A DNA stretch of 64,000 nt from Hymenobacter armeniacus (lineage in GTDB: Bacteria; Bacteroidota; Bacteroidia; Cytophagales; Hymenobacteraceae): NCBI RefSeq assembly GCF_014699055.1, contig NZ_JACXAC010000006.1:124001-188000 (forward strand), given 5' to 3'. The notes under the pieces are model-generated. The model saw only the letters and a list, made by a program, of their open reading frames with translations, was not told the DNA's origin and made no database searches. Shown here one piece after another: positions 53,501 to 62,680 of the stretch. A program made the position numbers and the translations under genes. The stretch's first letter is position 1. Every line of letters begins with the position of its first letter.

Positions 53501-55161
53501 ACCTGGGCGGCACGGGCCGCGGCGAGCTGCGCCTCACCGGCCTGTTTGGCTCGCCCAACCTGCTGGGCGCGGTGGACGTGAGCAACGGCCGCTTCACGTT
53601 CGGCTACCTGGGCACCACCTACACCTTTGCCGACCGCATTTCCTTCACCACCACCAGCATCAGCTTCCGCAACATCAAGCTGCGCGACGCCCTGGGCAAC
53701 ACCGGCACCGTGGACGGCATTGTGAGCCACCACGGCTTCAAGGACATGAGCCTCGACATTGCGGCCAGCTTCCGCAAGATGCAGGTGCTCAACACCACGC
53801 GTAAAGACAACGACCTGTACTTCGGCACGGCCTACGCCACCGGCACGGCCCGCGTGACGGGGCCAACCAACGACCTGAACGTGGTGGTGCGCGCCACCAG
53901 CGAGGCCGGCACCCGCCTCTCGCTGCCCTTCGACAAGGCCGCCAGCGCGGAGAAGGCCAGCTACATCAAGTTTGTGAACAACAACCCCGCCGGCGACACC
54001 GTGTTGCTGCGCAAGGCCAACCTAGTGGCGGCCCAGCAGGCCAAAGTCGACCTGTCGGGCATCACGCTGAACATGAACCTGACCGTGACGCCCGACGCCT
54101 ACCTCGAAATCCTGCTCGACGAAAGCACCGGCGACGTCATTCGGGGTTCGGCGGCGGGGCAGCTGCGCATGGCCATCGACACGCGCGGCGAGTTCAACAT
54201 GTTCGGGCAGGTTGAAATCGTGCGCGGAGCCTACAATTTCACGCTGCAGGGCCTTGTAAACAAGGAGTTTGTGGTGCGTCCCGGTGGCATCATTTCCTGG
54301 AACGGCGACCCGCTGGCCGGCGAGATGAACATCACGGCCACCTACACGCAGCGCACCTCGCTGGCCCCCGTGATTGGCAACGCCCAGCAAGGCGGCTCGG
54401 CCGTGGTGCCGGTGACGGCCGTGATGAACTTGAACGGCCCGCTGCTGCTGCCGGCCATTAAGCTCAACATGGAGTTCAACGACGCGCCGGGCGCGCTGCA
54501 GGCCCTGCTTACCAATTTTGTGACCCTGCTGCGCAACGACGAGCAGGAGCTCAACCGCCAGGTATTCAGCTTGCTGGTGTTCAAGCAGCTGTCGCCGCTG
54601 GGGTCGTCGCTGGGCAGCACCATCTCGTTTCGCGGGCAGGATAATACCGTGTTCAACAGCTTGGGCCAGGTGCTGAGCACGCAGCTGGGCCTGCTCACTT
54701 CGCAGATTGACCAGAACCTCGAAATCGACTTCAACATCAACGGCATCACGGCCGAGCAGCTGCAGGCGCTGCAGGTACGCCTGAGCTATTCCTTCCTCAA
54801 CGGCCGCCTGCGCGTGACCCGCGAAGGCGGTTTCACCAGCAACGCCAACATTGTGGGCCTGCCCAATACCGGCAGCAACACCGCCGGCCAAGCCTCGCTG
54901 CTCGGCGACCTGAGCCTGGAGTACTACCTGCGGCCCGACGGCAAGTTCCGCACCAAGCTGCGCTACGAAACCACCCCGCGCGACTTGGAAACCATCAACC
55001 AGCCGCGGGCGGGCCTGTCGCTGCTGCACACCGAGCAGTTCAACACGTTCAGCGAGCTGTTTACGCGGAAAAACCCCAGGAAAAAGGAGCGTCAGACCCA
55101 GAAAGCCCGCGAAGGCCGGGAAGTGCTGAACGTGGACGAAGACCCGCGCACCAACCTGTAG
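50560..55161 (+). CDS. TamB-like translocation/assembly module protein (DUF490)
   Basis: A ~1533-residue envelope protein of the AsmA/TamB family, thought to bridge the membranes and move phospholipids or help insert outer membrane proteins. It starts with one membrane anchor (FFTFLLKILLGLGLLVVLAVVGVLL) and continues as a long beta-helix of repeated strands. The C-terminal ~400 residues form the DUF490/TamB domain, from around GRFTFGYLGTTYTF, with LSLPFDKA, GQLRMAIDTRGEFNMFGQVEIVRGAYNFT and a late SLGSTISFRGQDN. The GTG at 50560 is preferred because it directly precedes the anchor; an in-frame ATG 31 codons upstream adds unrelated residues. TsaD and this gene share a divergent promoter region of 290 bases. 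Confidence 0.92.
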   Translation: MRRFFTFLLKILLGLGLLVVLAVVGVLLALRMPSVQTRLAHEAAEVLTQKLGQTVTIGKVDVRPFSRVLLDGVRVQDRRGGELFGIGRADADISLFSVFDPRHLHIATLTLNEPRFVLRNLPGQPDSTTLDQFITSVKRLIGPSTDTTKSKPFDFQVGSVALRNGHFAIEKGDVPRAKTYGQSIDYDHLLVDSIYADVSNIRLGDTLGLRISHLHAVETPSQSQLREITADMTYGPHFWEFKNLSLRVGRSQIKDYVRFEFRVFTNFTDYNDSMKTIARLRNSVVYSDDIAKFAPQLSELHESVALSGDASGYVRDFKVNNLDVRYGQGTHIVAKRAHADGLPNYKESFVDLRLLPSVVLASDLKHWLPAAANKFVQPLGRVKLQGQVLGFYNDFVANASFDTALGFVATDVNLKTKTDLTHAAYSGTVRSNAFQLGKFLGDESVIRDVTLNGRVAGVGFVPPFARGQASLSIPAIWLNGYRYRNLSLNGDFHQQSFSGHITANDPNVKLVGDGHIDLDREHQDVDIKAKIERADLRALGLMSQPLVISTTADVKFRGVQLDSLIGHAYLRKSRFSLGKQRLSLDTLDVVSTRNRLNQRRVTLRSEAIDASVAGAFNTSDVVRDVQTLLTEYRLNFESNAAATADYYRRKRQRELPVYKIDLRLNLKKPNPVLALFVPELRVANGSRIDGSFRNGETSIFQLGGHLDSLSYGPVQTVNNDFDFLTSKLPYKADILAQASVTSDRQVLPGLGKTEKFIVEGVWDQQRINFSTSLAQTGTTNKATINGSMGFLPRAVEVIFRQSAIHLLDKDWTIAADNSVTISDYGREYDVKNLTFSNGEQFVGAQGFISPQADKPPLQLQVKDFELATLNTLTGQRLGGRVNAQGTVSGVYGPLTISSTLGVDSLTYDGTLIGQVAGRSDWDNTASKLRVNLDVARAGQSVLTVLGDIAPRDDKNQFNLTGTLNDAPIVLAQPFLGSIMKNLGGTGRGELRLTGLFGSPNLLGAVDVSNGRFTFGYLGTTYTFADRISFTTTSISFRNIKLRDALGNTGTVDGIVSHHGFKDMSLDIAASFRKMQVLNTTRKDNDLYFGTAYATGTARVTGPTNDLNVVVRATSEAGTRLSLPFDKAASAEKASYIKFVNNNPAGDTVLLRKANLVAAQQAKVDLSGITLNMNLTVTPDAYLEILLDESTGDVIRGSAAGQLRMAIDTRGEFNMFGQVEIVRGAYNFTLQGLVNKEFVVRPGGIISWNGDPLAGEMNITATYTQRTSLAPVIGNAQQGGSAVVPVTAVMNLNGPLLLPAIKLNMEFNDAPGALQALLTNFVTLLRNDEQELNRQVFSLLVFKQLSPLGSSLGSTISFRGQDNTVFNSLGQVLSTQLGLLTSQIDQNLEIDFNINGITAEQLQALQVRLSYSFLNGRLRVTREGGFTSNANIVGLPNTGSNTAGQASLLGDLSLEYYLRPDGKFRTKLRYETTPRDLETINQPRAGLSLLHTEQFNTFSELFTRKNPRKKERQTQKAREGREVLNVDEDPRTNL

Positions 55162-55232
55162 CCGACGCCAGCAAAGCGGCAATTTTCTTCGTCATCGCCG
55201 GCACTGCGTGCGTATGGCGGCCGGCAGCTTTC

Positions 55233-55240
55233 TACCTTTG
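55233..55240 (+). promoter_or_regulatory. -7 element for ftsX
   Basis: TACCTTTG ends 7 bases before the ftsX ATG at 55248, implying a leaderless or nearly leaderless mRNA if it is used. Confidence 0.45.
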
Positions 55241-55247
55241 TTTTTCC

Positions 55248-56132
55248 ATGCCTCAAGTTCACAAGAAAAAATTAGGCTCCTACCCCACCCTGCTCGTGGT
55301 GTTCAGCATCACGCTGGCGCTGGTCGTCATTGGCTTGTTTGGCCTGCTGCTGGTGCACGCGCACAAGCTCTCGGAAGTGGTGCGCGAAAACCTGGAAGTG
55401 CAGGTGTACCTCGACCGTGACCTGCCCGAAACCGAGCTGCTGCGCCTGCAGCAGGACCTGGGCCAGCTGCCCTTCGTGGCCGAGCGCGACGGCAAGCCCC
55501 AAATCCGCTTCGTGAGCAAGGAAGAAGGCGCCCGCCAGCTGCTGCAAAGCACGGGCGAAGACTTCCGCCAATTCCTCGGCGACAACCCGCTGCGCGACGC
55601 TTACGCCCTCAAAATCAAGCCCGAATACACCGACACCATGCACCTGCGCCAGCTGGAGCGCAGCGTGGCCACCCAGCGTGGCGTGTTTGAGGTGCAGTAC
55701 CCGCAGGACCTGTTTGCCAGCATCAACAACAACCTGACCCGCATCAGCCTGGTGCTATTGGGCTTTGCGGCGGTGCTGGTGCTGGTGGTGGTCATTCTGA
55801 TTAACAACACCATCAAGCTGGCGCTGTTTTCGCAGCGGTTTCTCATCCGGTCCATGCAACTGGTGGGCGCCACGCGCCTCTTTATCCAGCAGCCGTTTTT
55901 GCGGCGCGCTACCTGGCAAGGCCTGGCCAGCGGCGTGCTGGCGGCGCTTATTCTCATTGCGCTGCTGCAATACGCCTACCTATCGGTGACTGAGCTGCGC
56001 TTGCTGCGCGACGATGTGAACCTCGGCCTGCTGCTGCTGGGCGTCATCGTGCTGGGCGTGGTCATCGGCTTTTTCAGCTCGGCTCGCGCCGTGCACAAAT
56101 ACCTCAGCATGTCGCTCGACGACCTGTACTAA
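55248..56132 (+). CDS. ftsX: cell division protein FtsX
   Basis: Permease-like partner of FtsE that regulates peptidoglycan hydrolases at the septum. The 294-residue protein has the FtsX layout: a membrane segment near residues 17-38 (LVVFSITLALVVIGLFGLLLV), a periplasmic domain to about 165 (including ENLEVQVYLDRDLPE and VSKEEGARQLL), and three more membrane segments in the FtsX domain (ISLVLLGFAAVLVLVVVILI, then the C-terminal pair). The typical basic segment FSQRFLIRSMQLVGATRLFI precedes the last pair. ftsE is not next to it. It heads the ftsX-DUF3098-uppP-truB-ribF cluster. Confidence 0.95.
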   Translation: MPQVHKKKLGSYPTLLVVFSITLALVVIGLFGLLLVHAHKLSEVVRENLEVQVYLDRDLPETELLRLQQDLGQLPFVAERDGKPQIRFVSKEEGARQLLQSTGEDFRQFLGDNPLRDAYALKIKPEYTDTMHLRQLERSVATQRGVFEVQYPQDLFASINNNLTRISLVLLGFAAVLVLVVVILINNTIKLALFSQRFLIRSMQLVGATRLFIQQPFLRRATWQGLASGVLAALILIALLQYAYLSVTELRLLRDDVNLGLLLLGVIVLGVVIGFFSSARAVHKYLSMSLDDLY

Positions 56133-56135
56133 TTT

Positions 56136-56223
56136 TTAGTTGTCCGTTGCTGGTTGTCAGTTAGTTGTAAGTCCAAAAAAAGACGCGAAACCTGAAAACC
56201 TAACAACTGACAACCAACAACTA
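56136..56223. repeat. inverted repeat of the TTGTCAGTT family, ftsX-DUF3098 gap
   Basis: GTTGCTGGTTGTCAGTTAGTT at 56146-56166 faces TAACAACTGACAACCAACAA at 56201-56220. The arms match imperfectly over about 20 bases and share the TTGTCAGTT core of the copy upstream of parA. Confidence 0.7.
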
Positions 56224-56234
56224 ATACCTAACTT

Positions 56235-56561
56235 ATGCAACCCACCAAACCCGCTCCGCACTTCGCCTTCGGGCCCCGCAACTTCCGCCTGATGTGGATT
56301 GGCCTGGCCGTGCTGGCCGCCGGTTTCATCACCATGATGTTTGGCGACAAGGATAATTACGGCGAAGACTTTGTAGGCATCACGCTGGGGCCGTTGCTGC
56401 TCGTGGCCGGCTTCGGCATCGAGTTCGCCGCCATTCTGGTGCGCGACAAAACACTGGTGGTGGCTCCCGCTCCGCCCGCTCCTACCTCAGTGCCCGGTCT
56501 CACCCAGGAAATTGGCACTGCTCCCGCTGCGCCGGCCGCGCCGGCTTACAAGCGCCTGTAA
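56235..56561 (+). CDS. DUF3098 membrane protein
   Basis: A 108-residue protein with two membrane segments (LMWIGLAVLAAGFITMMFG and the LGPLLLVAGFGIEFAAIL region). The HFAFGPRNFRLMWIGL start and the residues following match DUF3098, a small family regularly found between ftsX and uppP in Bacteroidota. The Pro/Ala-rich C-terminus is cytoplasmic or periplasmic. Function unknown; the context suggests cell-envelope or division work. Confidence 0.88.
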   Translation: MQPTKPAPHFAFGPRNFRLMWIGLAVLAAGFITMMFGDKDNYGEDFVGITLGPLLLVAGFGIEFAAILVRDKTLVVAPAPPAPTSVPGLTQEIGTAPAAPAAPAYKRL

Positions 56562-56638
56562 TCTAGTGATTCGTGTTCAGTGGTTAGTGATTGACTGTCC
56601 GGCCATTAACCACTAATCATTAACCGCTAAGCACTAAA
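56562..56638. repeat. degenerate inverted repeat before uppP
   Basis: GTGGTTAGTGATTGAC faces TTAACCACTAATCATTAACC. The arms are imperfect complements and share the TTAGT core with the other repeats of the family. No ORF. Confidence 0.5.
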
Positions 56639-56640
56639 AG

Positions 56641-57467
56641 ATGACCTATTGGCACGCGCTGCTCCTCGCCATTGTGGAGGGCCTGACTGAGTTTTTGCCC
56701 GTTTCCAGCACCGGGCACATGATTATTGCTTCGGCGCTGCTCGGCATTCCGGCCACGCCGTTTTTCAAGCTGTATCTGGTGGTCATTCAGCTGGGGGCTA
56801 TTCTGTCGGTGTTTGTGGTGTATTGGAAACGCTTTTTCCAAAGCATCGATTTCTATCTGAAGCTGTTGGTGGCATTTCTGCCCATTGTGCTGGTGGGCCT
56901 GCTGTTCAAAAAACACATCGACGCGCTGCTCGAATCGGTAACGACGGTGGCCGTGATGCTCGTTGTTGGCGGCGTGGTGCTGCTGTTCATCGACCGCTGG
57001 TTTCCGCAGGAAGACCCCAACCAGGGCGGCCACCCGGTCACAAACCCCAGCTTCAAGGAAGCGCTGATGATTGGCTTGTTCCAATGTCTGGCCGTGGTGC
57101 CGGGCACCAGCCGCTCGGCGGCCACCATCATCGGCGGCCTCACCCAGAAGCTCACGCGGCGGGCAGCCGCCGAGTTTGCGTTTTTCCTGGCCATGCCCAC
57201 CATGGCCGCCGCGGCGGTGAAGGACGTGTACGACTACTATAAGGAAGCCAAGGCGCAGGGCATCGACGTGGCGCACCTGTTTTCGGGCACGGAGCTGAAA
57301 ATGCTGGCGCTGGGCAACGTGGTGGCCTTTGTGGTGGCGCTGCTGGCCATCCGGCTGTTTGTGGGCTTTGTGGCGCGCTATGGCTTCCGGGCCTTTGGCA
57401 TCTACCGCATCATTGCGGGCGGTATCTTGTTGATTATGCTGGCCCTGAACCTTCCCCTGAACGTGCT

Positions 57468-57471
<4 letters not shown>
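56641..57471 (+). CDS. uppP: undecaprenyl-diphosphatase
   Basis: Membrane phosphatase (BacA/UppP) that turns undecaprenyl diphosphate into the monophosphate lipid carrier for peptidoglycan. The 276-residue length and many hydrophobic segments fit. The two active-site motifs are EGLTEFLPVSSTGHM (with the Glu-rich and PxSST motif) and PGTSRSAATIIGG (with the catalytic Ser/Arg). The stop overlaps the truB start by 4 bases (ATGA), so the two genes are translationally coupled. Confidence 0.97.
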
Positions 57472-58310
<839 letters not shown>

Positions 58311-58313
<3 letters not shown>

Positions 58314-58386
58314 AGACGCGTATTCGCGTCTCGCCGTCCGCGCGGGGCGACGTTGGGTAGCCACGAGGTGCGAATACGCGTCTCTA
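58311..58386. repeat. 17-bp perfect inverted repeat at the truB stop
   Basis: TAGAGACGCGTATTCGC at 58311-58327 and its perfect complement at 58370-58386 frame a 42-base loop. The left arm includes the truB stop codon. It is a repeat type I associate with intergenic regions in Hymenobacter and some cyanobacteria, and may also end truB transcription. Confidence 0.85.
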
Positions 58387-58493
58387 CAGCATTCTGGCGG
58401 CCAGCCAATACGCCGAAGCGGGCAGTTCAATGCCGCGGCCGTTACCTTCGTGGCACTGTTTCCCTTCACTCATTCGCAACTCCGGCGCCCTCA

Positions 58494-59441
58494 ATGCACG
58501 TCATCCGCGACCCGGCCCAGTTTCCGTTTCTTGGCAATGCCGTCGTCACCAGCGGCACTTTCGATGGTGTGCATGTGGGGCACCAGCGCATTTTGGGGCG
58601 GCTGCGCGAGGTGGCGCAGGCCAGCGGCGGACCGTCGGTGGTGATTACCTACTGGCCGCACCCGCGGCTGGTGCTGGGCCCGCCGCCCTCCCACCCCGAG
58701 CTGCTGGAATTGCAGCTGCTCAATACCCTGGAAGAACGCATTGCCAAACTGGCCGAATTCGGCGTCGACTACCTCCTCATCGTGCCCTTCACCCGGGAAT
58801 TTGCGCAGTGGACTTCGGAAGAGTACATCCAGAACCTGCTGCTAAAAACCGTGGGCACCAAGCAATTGGTCATCGGCTACGACCACCGCTTCGGCAAAAA
58901 CCGGGAAGGCGGCTTCGACTACCTCAGCCAAAACGCCGACCGCTACGGCCTGACCGTGGAAGAGATTCCGCGCGAAGACGTGGACGCCGTGGGCGTGAGC
59001 AGCACCCGCATCAGGCAGGCGCTGCGGCAGGGCGATGTGGCCACCGCCAACCGCTACCTCGGCTACCACTACCCCATCACCGGCTTGGTGGTGCACGGGC
59101 AGAAATTGGGCCGCACGATAGGATACCCCACTGCTAATCTGGCCATTACAGAGCCGCTGAAACTGGTACCGGCCCGCGGCATTTACGCGGTATGGGCCCT
59201 CACGGCGGCGGGCACGCAGCACCCGGCCATGCTGGCCATCGGGGTGCGGCCCACAATTGGCAAGGATTTGGAACAGACTATTGAGGTAAACCTGCTCGAC
59301 TTCAGCGGCGACTTGTACGACCAGCTGCTGACGCTGGAGTTTGTGGCCTGGCTGCGCGGCGAAGAAAAATACGACGGCCTGGACGCGCTAACGGCGCAAT
59401 TGGCGTTGGATGCGCAAGCCACGCGCGCGGCGCTGGCATAG
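58494..59441 (+). CDS. ribF: bifunctional riboflavin kinase/FAD synthetase
   Basis: Makes FMN from riboflavin and then FAD. The 315-residue protein has the two domains in order: the N-terminal FAD synthetase nucleotidyltransferase (TSGTFDGVHVGHQ, with the HxGH-type motif) and the C-terminal riboflavin kinase (QKLGRTIGYPTANL, then EVNLLDFSGDLYDQLLTLEF). A GYDHRFGKNREG segment lies between. The ATG at 58494 (MHVIRDPAQFPF) is preferred over an in-frame start 47 codons upstream, in the repeat. Confidence 0.96.
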   Translation: MHVIRDPAQFPFLGNAVVTSGTFDGVHVGHQRILGRLREVAQASGGPSVVITYWPHPRLVLGPPPSHPELLELQLLNTLEERIAKLAEFGVDYLLIVPFTREFAQWTSEEYIQNLLLKTVGTKQLVIGYDHRFGKNREGGFDYLSQNADRYGLTVEEIPREDVDAVGVSSTRIRQALRQGDVATANRYLGYHYPITGLVVHGQKLGRTIGYPTANLAITEPLKLVPARGIYAVWALTAAGTQHPAMLAIGVRPTIGKDLEQTIEVNLLDFSGDLYDQLLTLEFVAWLRGEEKYDGLDALTAQLALDAQATRAALA

Positions 59442-59473
59442 CTTTCTGCTTATTATATTCCACCGTATTCTTT

Positions 59474-60724
59474 ATGAAATACTTCCGCTTATTTGCAATA
59501 GGCTGCTTTTCCCTGCTTACTTCTTTCGCCGCCCAGGCCCAGGGCAAGCTCACCGGCGTGGTGCGCGACTCGGCCACCAACGAGCCCCTGTCGTTTGCGA
59601 GCGTGTTTCTGGCCAATACGACGCTGGGCGTGACCACCACGGAGCAGGGCACCTTTGTGTTCCCCAAAGTGCCGGCCGGCACCTACGACGTGGTGGGCTC
59701 CTACGTGGGCTACCGCCTAGCCAAGCAAAGCGTTACCATTGGCCGCGAGCCGCAGGAAGTGACCCTGAAGCTGGGTGCCACCGGCAACCAGCTGGGCGAG
59801 GTAGTGGTGAAGCCGGCCGCCAACAAGCCCGAGGAATATGCAAAATTCTCAAAGCTGTTTTTGGGCGGCAGCACGTTTTCGGCCCAGTGCCGCATCAGCA
59901 ACCCCGACGACGTGCTGGTGCTCTACGACGACTCGACCAAGGAGCTGACGGCCCACGCCAAAGAATTCGTGCAGATTGACAACGAGGCCCTGGGCTACCG
60001 CCTGAAATACTACGGCCTGCAGTTTTCTTCCAACGACGACGACCGGTCGGTGTTTTACTACGGCCAGCCCGTGTTTGAGGAATTGAAGCCCAAAGACGAG
60101 CGCCAGCGCAAGCTCTGGGCCGCCAACCGCCTGACGGCCTACAAGGGCTCATTCATGCACTTTCTGCGCAGCGTGTACAACGACCGGCTGAAGGCCGAAG
60201 GCTTTTACACCCAGCAAATCCGGGTGTTCGACAACCCTCGTTATGTGCGGGCCGAAGAGCAGCGCACCGCCTTGATGGCTGCCAAGCCCAACGGCCCCTA
60301 CACCGCCGCCGAGCAGGACTCGCTGGACCAGTGGGACACCCTGGCGCCGGTGCTGGCCACCCTCAACCAACAGCCACTGCCCATCGACAGCATCCGGCGG
60401 GTGTCGCCGGGCGGCAAGCGCACCTTTCTGCGCTTTAATGGCGAGTTGCAGGTGGCTTATTTTGGCGAGACGCCCGACCCGCTCTACAAGCGGCCCATGT
60501 CGCCGCTGGGCTACCCGAAACCGGCCTTCCCCAGCGGCCCGCGCCAGGTATCGCGCCTCAAGCTGCAGGGCCGCGAGGCCCAGTTTCAGGCCAACGGCAC
60601 GCTGCTGAACCCCTTGGACGTGTTCAACGGCGAGTACTGGGGGTTTGAGAAAATCGGGGAGTTTTTGCCGGTTGATTACGTGCCCGGCAGCCTGCCGCCG
60701 CCCGTTTCTGCAGTCCGTCAATAA
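59474..60724 (+). CDS. carboxypeptidase-regulatory-like (CarboxypepD_reg) protein, first of a tandem pair
   Basis: A 416-residue exported protein. A signal peptide covers residues ~1-22 (LFAIGCFSLLTSFAAQAQ). Residues ~25-110 are a carboxypeptidase-regulatory-like Ig domain, with GVVRDSATNEPLSFASVFL, TEQGTFVFPKVPAGTYDVV and GYRLAKQS. The rest (~115-416) is mostly beta, with KFSKLFLGGSTFSAQCRI and GYRLKYYGLQFS, and no catalytic motif I can name. This domain usually begins TonB-dependent receptors and related surface proteins, but no receptor barrel is visible. It is followed by a paralogue whose start overlaps its stop by 1 base (TAATG), so the two are translationally coupled. Confidence 0.85.
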   Translation: MKYFRLFAIGCFSLLTSFAAQAQGKLTGVVRDSATNEPLSFASVFLANTTLGVTTTEQGTFVFPKVPAGTYDVVGSYVGYRLAKQSVTIGREPQEVTLKLGATGNQLGEVVVKPAANKPEEYAKFSKLFLGGSTFSAQCRISNPDDVLVLYDDSTKELTAHAKEFVQIDNEALGYRLKYYGLQFSSNDDDRSVFYYGQPVFEELKPKDERQRKLWAANRLTAYKGSFMHFLRSVYNDRLKAEGFYTQQIRVFDNPRYVRAEEQRTALMAAKPNGPYTAAEQDSLDQWDTLAPVLATLNQQPLPIDSIRRVSPGGKRTFLRFNGELQVAYFGETPDPLYKRPMSPLGYPKPAFPSGPRQVSRLKLQGREAQFQANGTLLNPLDVFNGEYWGFEKIGEFLPVDYVPGSLPPPVSAVRQ

Positions 60725-60975
60725 TGCGGTGGGGCCTGCTGCTATTGGTGGGAATGCTGGCATGGCCGGGGGCAGTGTGGGCCCAAAGCAGCCTGACCGG
60801 CGTGGTAGAAGACTCGGTGACGCACGCGCCGCTGGCGTTCGCGAGCGTGTTTCTGGCCAATACCACGCTGGGCGTGACCACCACGGAGCAGGGCACCTTT
60901 GTGTTCCCCAAAGTGCCGGCCGGCACCTACGACGTAGTGGGCTCCTACGTGGGCTACCGCCTGGCCAAGCAAAGC
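59597..60975 (+). repeat. 135-base direct repeat shared by the tandem paralogues
   Basis: Positions 59597-59731 and 60841-60975 match at 132 of 135 bases with no gaps. The stretch encodes the same 45 residues of the carboxypeptidase-regulatory-like domain in both genes. Sequence on either side is much less alike, so the patch looks homogenised by gene conversion or recombination. Confidence 0.9.
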
Positions 60976-61959
60976 ATCGCCGTGGGCACGGTGCCCCAAC
61001 GCTTGGTGCTGCGCCTTGGGCCAATGGCCAACCGATTGGGCGAAGTGGTGGTGCGCCCCAACCCGCACCGCGCCGACGACTACCGCAAGTTTGCGGAGCT
61101 GTTTTTGGGGCGCACTTCGTTTTCGGCGCAGTGCCGCATCCGCAACCCCGACGACGTGCTGGTCGATTTCGATGCGGAGAAAAACGAGCTGACGGCTTCT
61201 TCCTACAAGTACGTGCAGGTGGACAACCAGGCGCTGGGCTACCGCATTAAATACTACGGGCTGCAGTTCAGCACCAATTTCAACCAGCACGTCGTCAGCT
61301 TCTATGGCCAGCCGGTGTTTGAGGAAATGACGGGCAGCGCCCGCCAGCAGCGCCGCTGGGCTGCCAACCGCGCCAAGGCCTACTACGGTTCCGTCACGCA
61401 CTTTCTGAAAAGCGTGCACGACGGCGACATCAGCAGCGCCGGCTTCGTGGCGCAGCGGCTGCGCATCATTCCAAACAAGCGCTTTCCGCGGGCCGACAGC
61501 CTGCGCCGCCAGCTGCTGCGCGAGCACATGAACTCGGCCTTTTCGCGGGCCGAGCAAGATTCGCTGGCGCGCTGGGCCAAGGTGCCGCCGGCGTTTTCGA
61601 TGCTCTACACCAAGCCCCGGCCAATTGACAGCCTGCGCCGGGTTTCGGCTGATGGACAGCGGGTTTCCCTGCGGTTTGTTGACAACCTGCAGGTGAGCTA
61701 CCTGCGCGAAGGGCCCGACCCACTCTACCAAATCAGGACCACCCTGCCCACCAACGCGCCCTTGCCGCCGAGCGACCGGCAGGTATCGCAGCTGGTGCTG
61801 ATGGTGCCCGAAATCGAGATTCAGCCCAACGGCCAATTGACGAACCCGCTGGCCGTATTCACCGACGAATACTGGGGGTTCGAAAAAATGGGTGAATTTT
61901 TACCCGTCAATTACCTGCCGCCGGCTCCGGCGGCCTCGCCTTCCTCACCCACCCGATGA
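60724..61959 (+). CDS. carboxypeptidase-regulatory-like protein, second of a tandem pair
   Basis: A 411-residue paralogue of the previous gene. The signal peptide (~1-20, ending VWAQ) is followed by the same Ig-like domain (FASVFLANTTLGVTTTEQG onwards), then the less conserved body with KFAELFLGRTSFSAQCRI, GYRIKYYGLQFS, a YLREGPDPLYQI segment and an IEIQPNGQLTNPLAVF ending. The ATG overlaps the stop of the first paralogue by one base, and its own stop overlaps the ATG of the next gene by four (ATGA). So the three genes are one coupled operon. Function unknown; a surface or periplasmic role is likely. Confidence 0.85.
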   Translation: MRWGLLLLVGMLAWPGAVWAQSSLTGVVEDSVTHAPLAFASVFLANTTLGVTTTEQGTFVFPKVPAGTYDVVGSYVGYRLAKQSIAVGTVPQRLVLRLGPMANRLGEVVVRPNPHRADDYRKFAELFLGRTSFSAQCRIRNPDDVLVDFDAEKNELTASSYKYVQVDNQALGYRIKYYGLQFSTNFNQHVVSFYGQPVFEEMTGSARQQRRWAANRAKAYYGSVTHFLKSVHDGDISSAGFVAQRLRIIPNKRFPRADSLRRQLLREHMNSAFSRAEQDSLARWAKVPPAFSMLYTKPRPIDSLRRVSADGQRVSLRFVDNLQVSYLREGPDPLYQIRTTLPTNAPLPPSDRQVSQLVLMVPEIEIQPNGQLTNPLAVFTDEYWGFEKMGEFLPVNYLPPAPAASPSSPTR

Positions 61960-62657
61960 TAAACAAAACCGTTCCGAACGCCCGGGAAGCCCTCCAGGGC
62001 CTGGCCGATGGCATGACGCTGATGCTTGGCGGCTTCGGCCTCTGCGGCATACCCGAAAACTCGATTCAGGAAATTCTGCGCCTCGGCGTGACAAACCTGA
62101 CCTGCATCTCGAACAACGCCGGCGTCGACGATTTTGGCATCGGCCTGCTGCTGCAAACCAAGCAGGTACGCAAGATGATTTCGAGCTATGTGGGCGAGAA
62201 CGCCGAGTTTGAGCGCCAGCTGCTGAGCGGCGAGCTGGAAGTGGAGCTGATTCCGCAAGGCACGCTGGCCGAGCGCTGCCGGGCCGGCGGCGCGGGCATT
62301 CCGGCCTTCTACACGCCGGCCGGCTACGGCACGGAGGTGGGCGAAGGCAAAGAAAGCCGCGAGTTCAACGGCAAGATGTACCTGCTCGAAACCGCGCTGC
62401 ACGCCGACTTTGCCTTCGTGAAAGCCTGGAAGGGCGACACGGCCGGCAACCTCGTCTACAAAGGCACGGCCCGCAACTTCAACCCCATGATGGCCACGGC
62501 CGGCAAAATCACGGTGGCCGAAGTGGAGGAGCTGGTGCCCGCCGGCGAGCTCGACCCCAACCAGATTCACACGCCGGGCATCTTCGTGCAGCGCATCTAC
62601 CAGGGCGAGCGGTACGAGAAGCGCATTGAGCAGCGCACGGTGCGGGCCGCGGTGTAA
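61956..62657 (+). CDS. scoA: 3-oxoacid CoA-transferase, subunit A
   Basis: The A subunit of a succinyl-CoA:3-oxoacid CoA-transferase, used in ketone-body or acetoacetate breakdown. The 233-residue length and motifs (MLGGFGLCGIPENSI, ISNNAGVDDFGIGLLL, GGAGIPAFYTPAGYGTEV and ATAGKITVAEVEEL) are those of the A subunit. The catalytic Glu is on the B subunit, whose gene normally follows but is not in this window, so this polypeptide alone would not be active. Its start overlaps the preceding paralogue's stop by four bases. Confidence 0.92.
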   Translation: MINKTVPNAREALQGLADGMTLMLGGFGLCGIPENSIQEILRLGVTNLTCISNNAGVDDFGIGLLLQTKQVRKMISSYVGENAEFERQLLSGELEVELIPQGTLAERCRAGGAGIPAFYTPAGYGTEVGEGKESREFNGKMYLLETALHADFAFVKAWKGDTAGNLVYKGTARNFNPMMATAGKITVAEVEELVPAGELDPNQIHTPGIFVQRIYQGERYEKRIEQRTVRAAV

Positions 62658-62680
62658 GGCAAACCCTTCTGGCTGATTGT

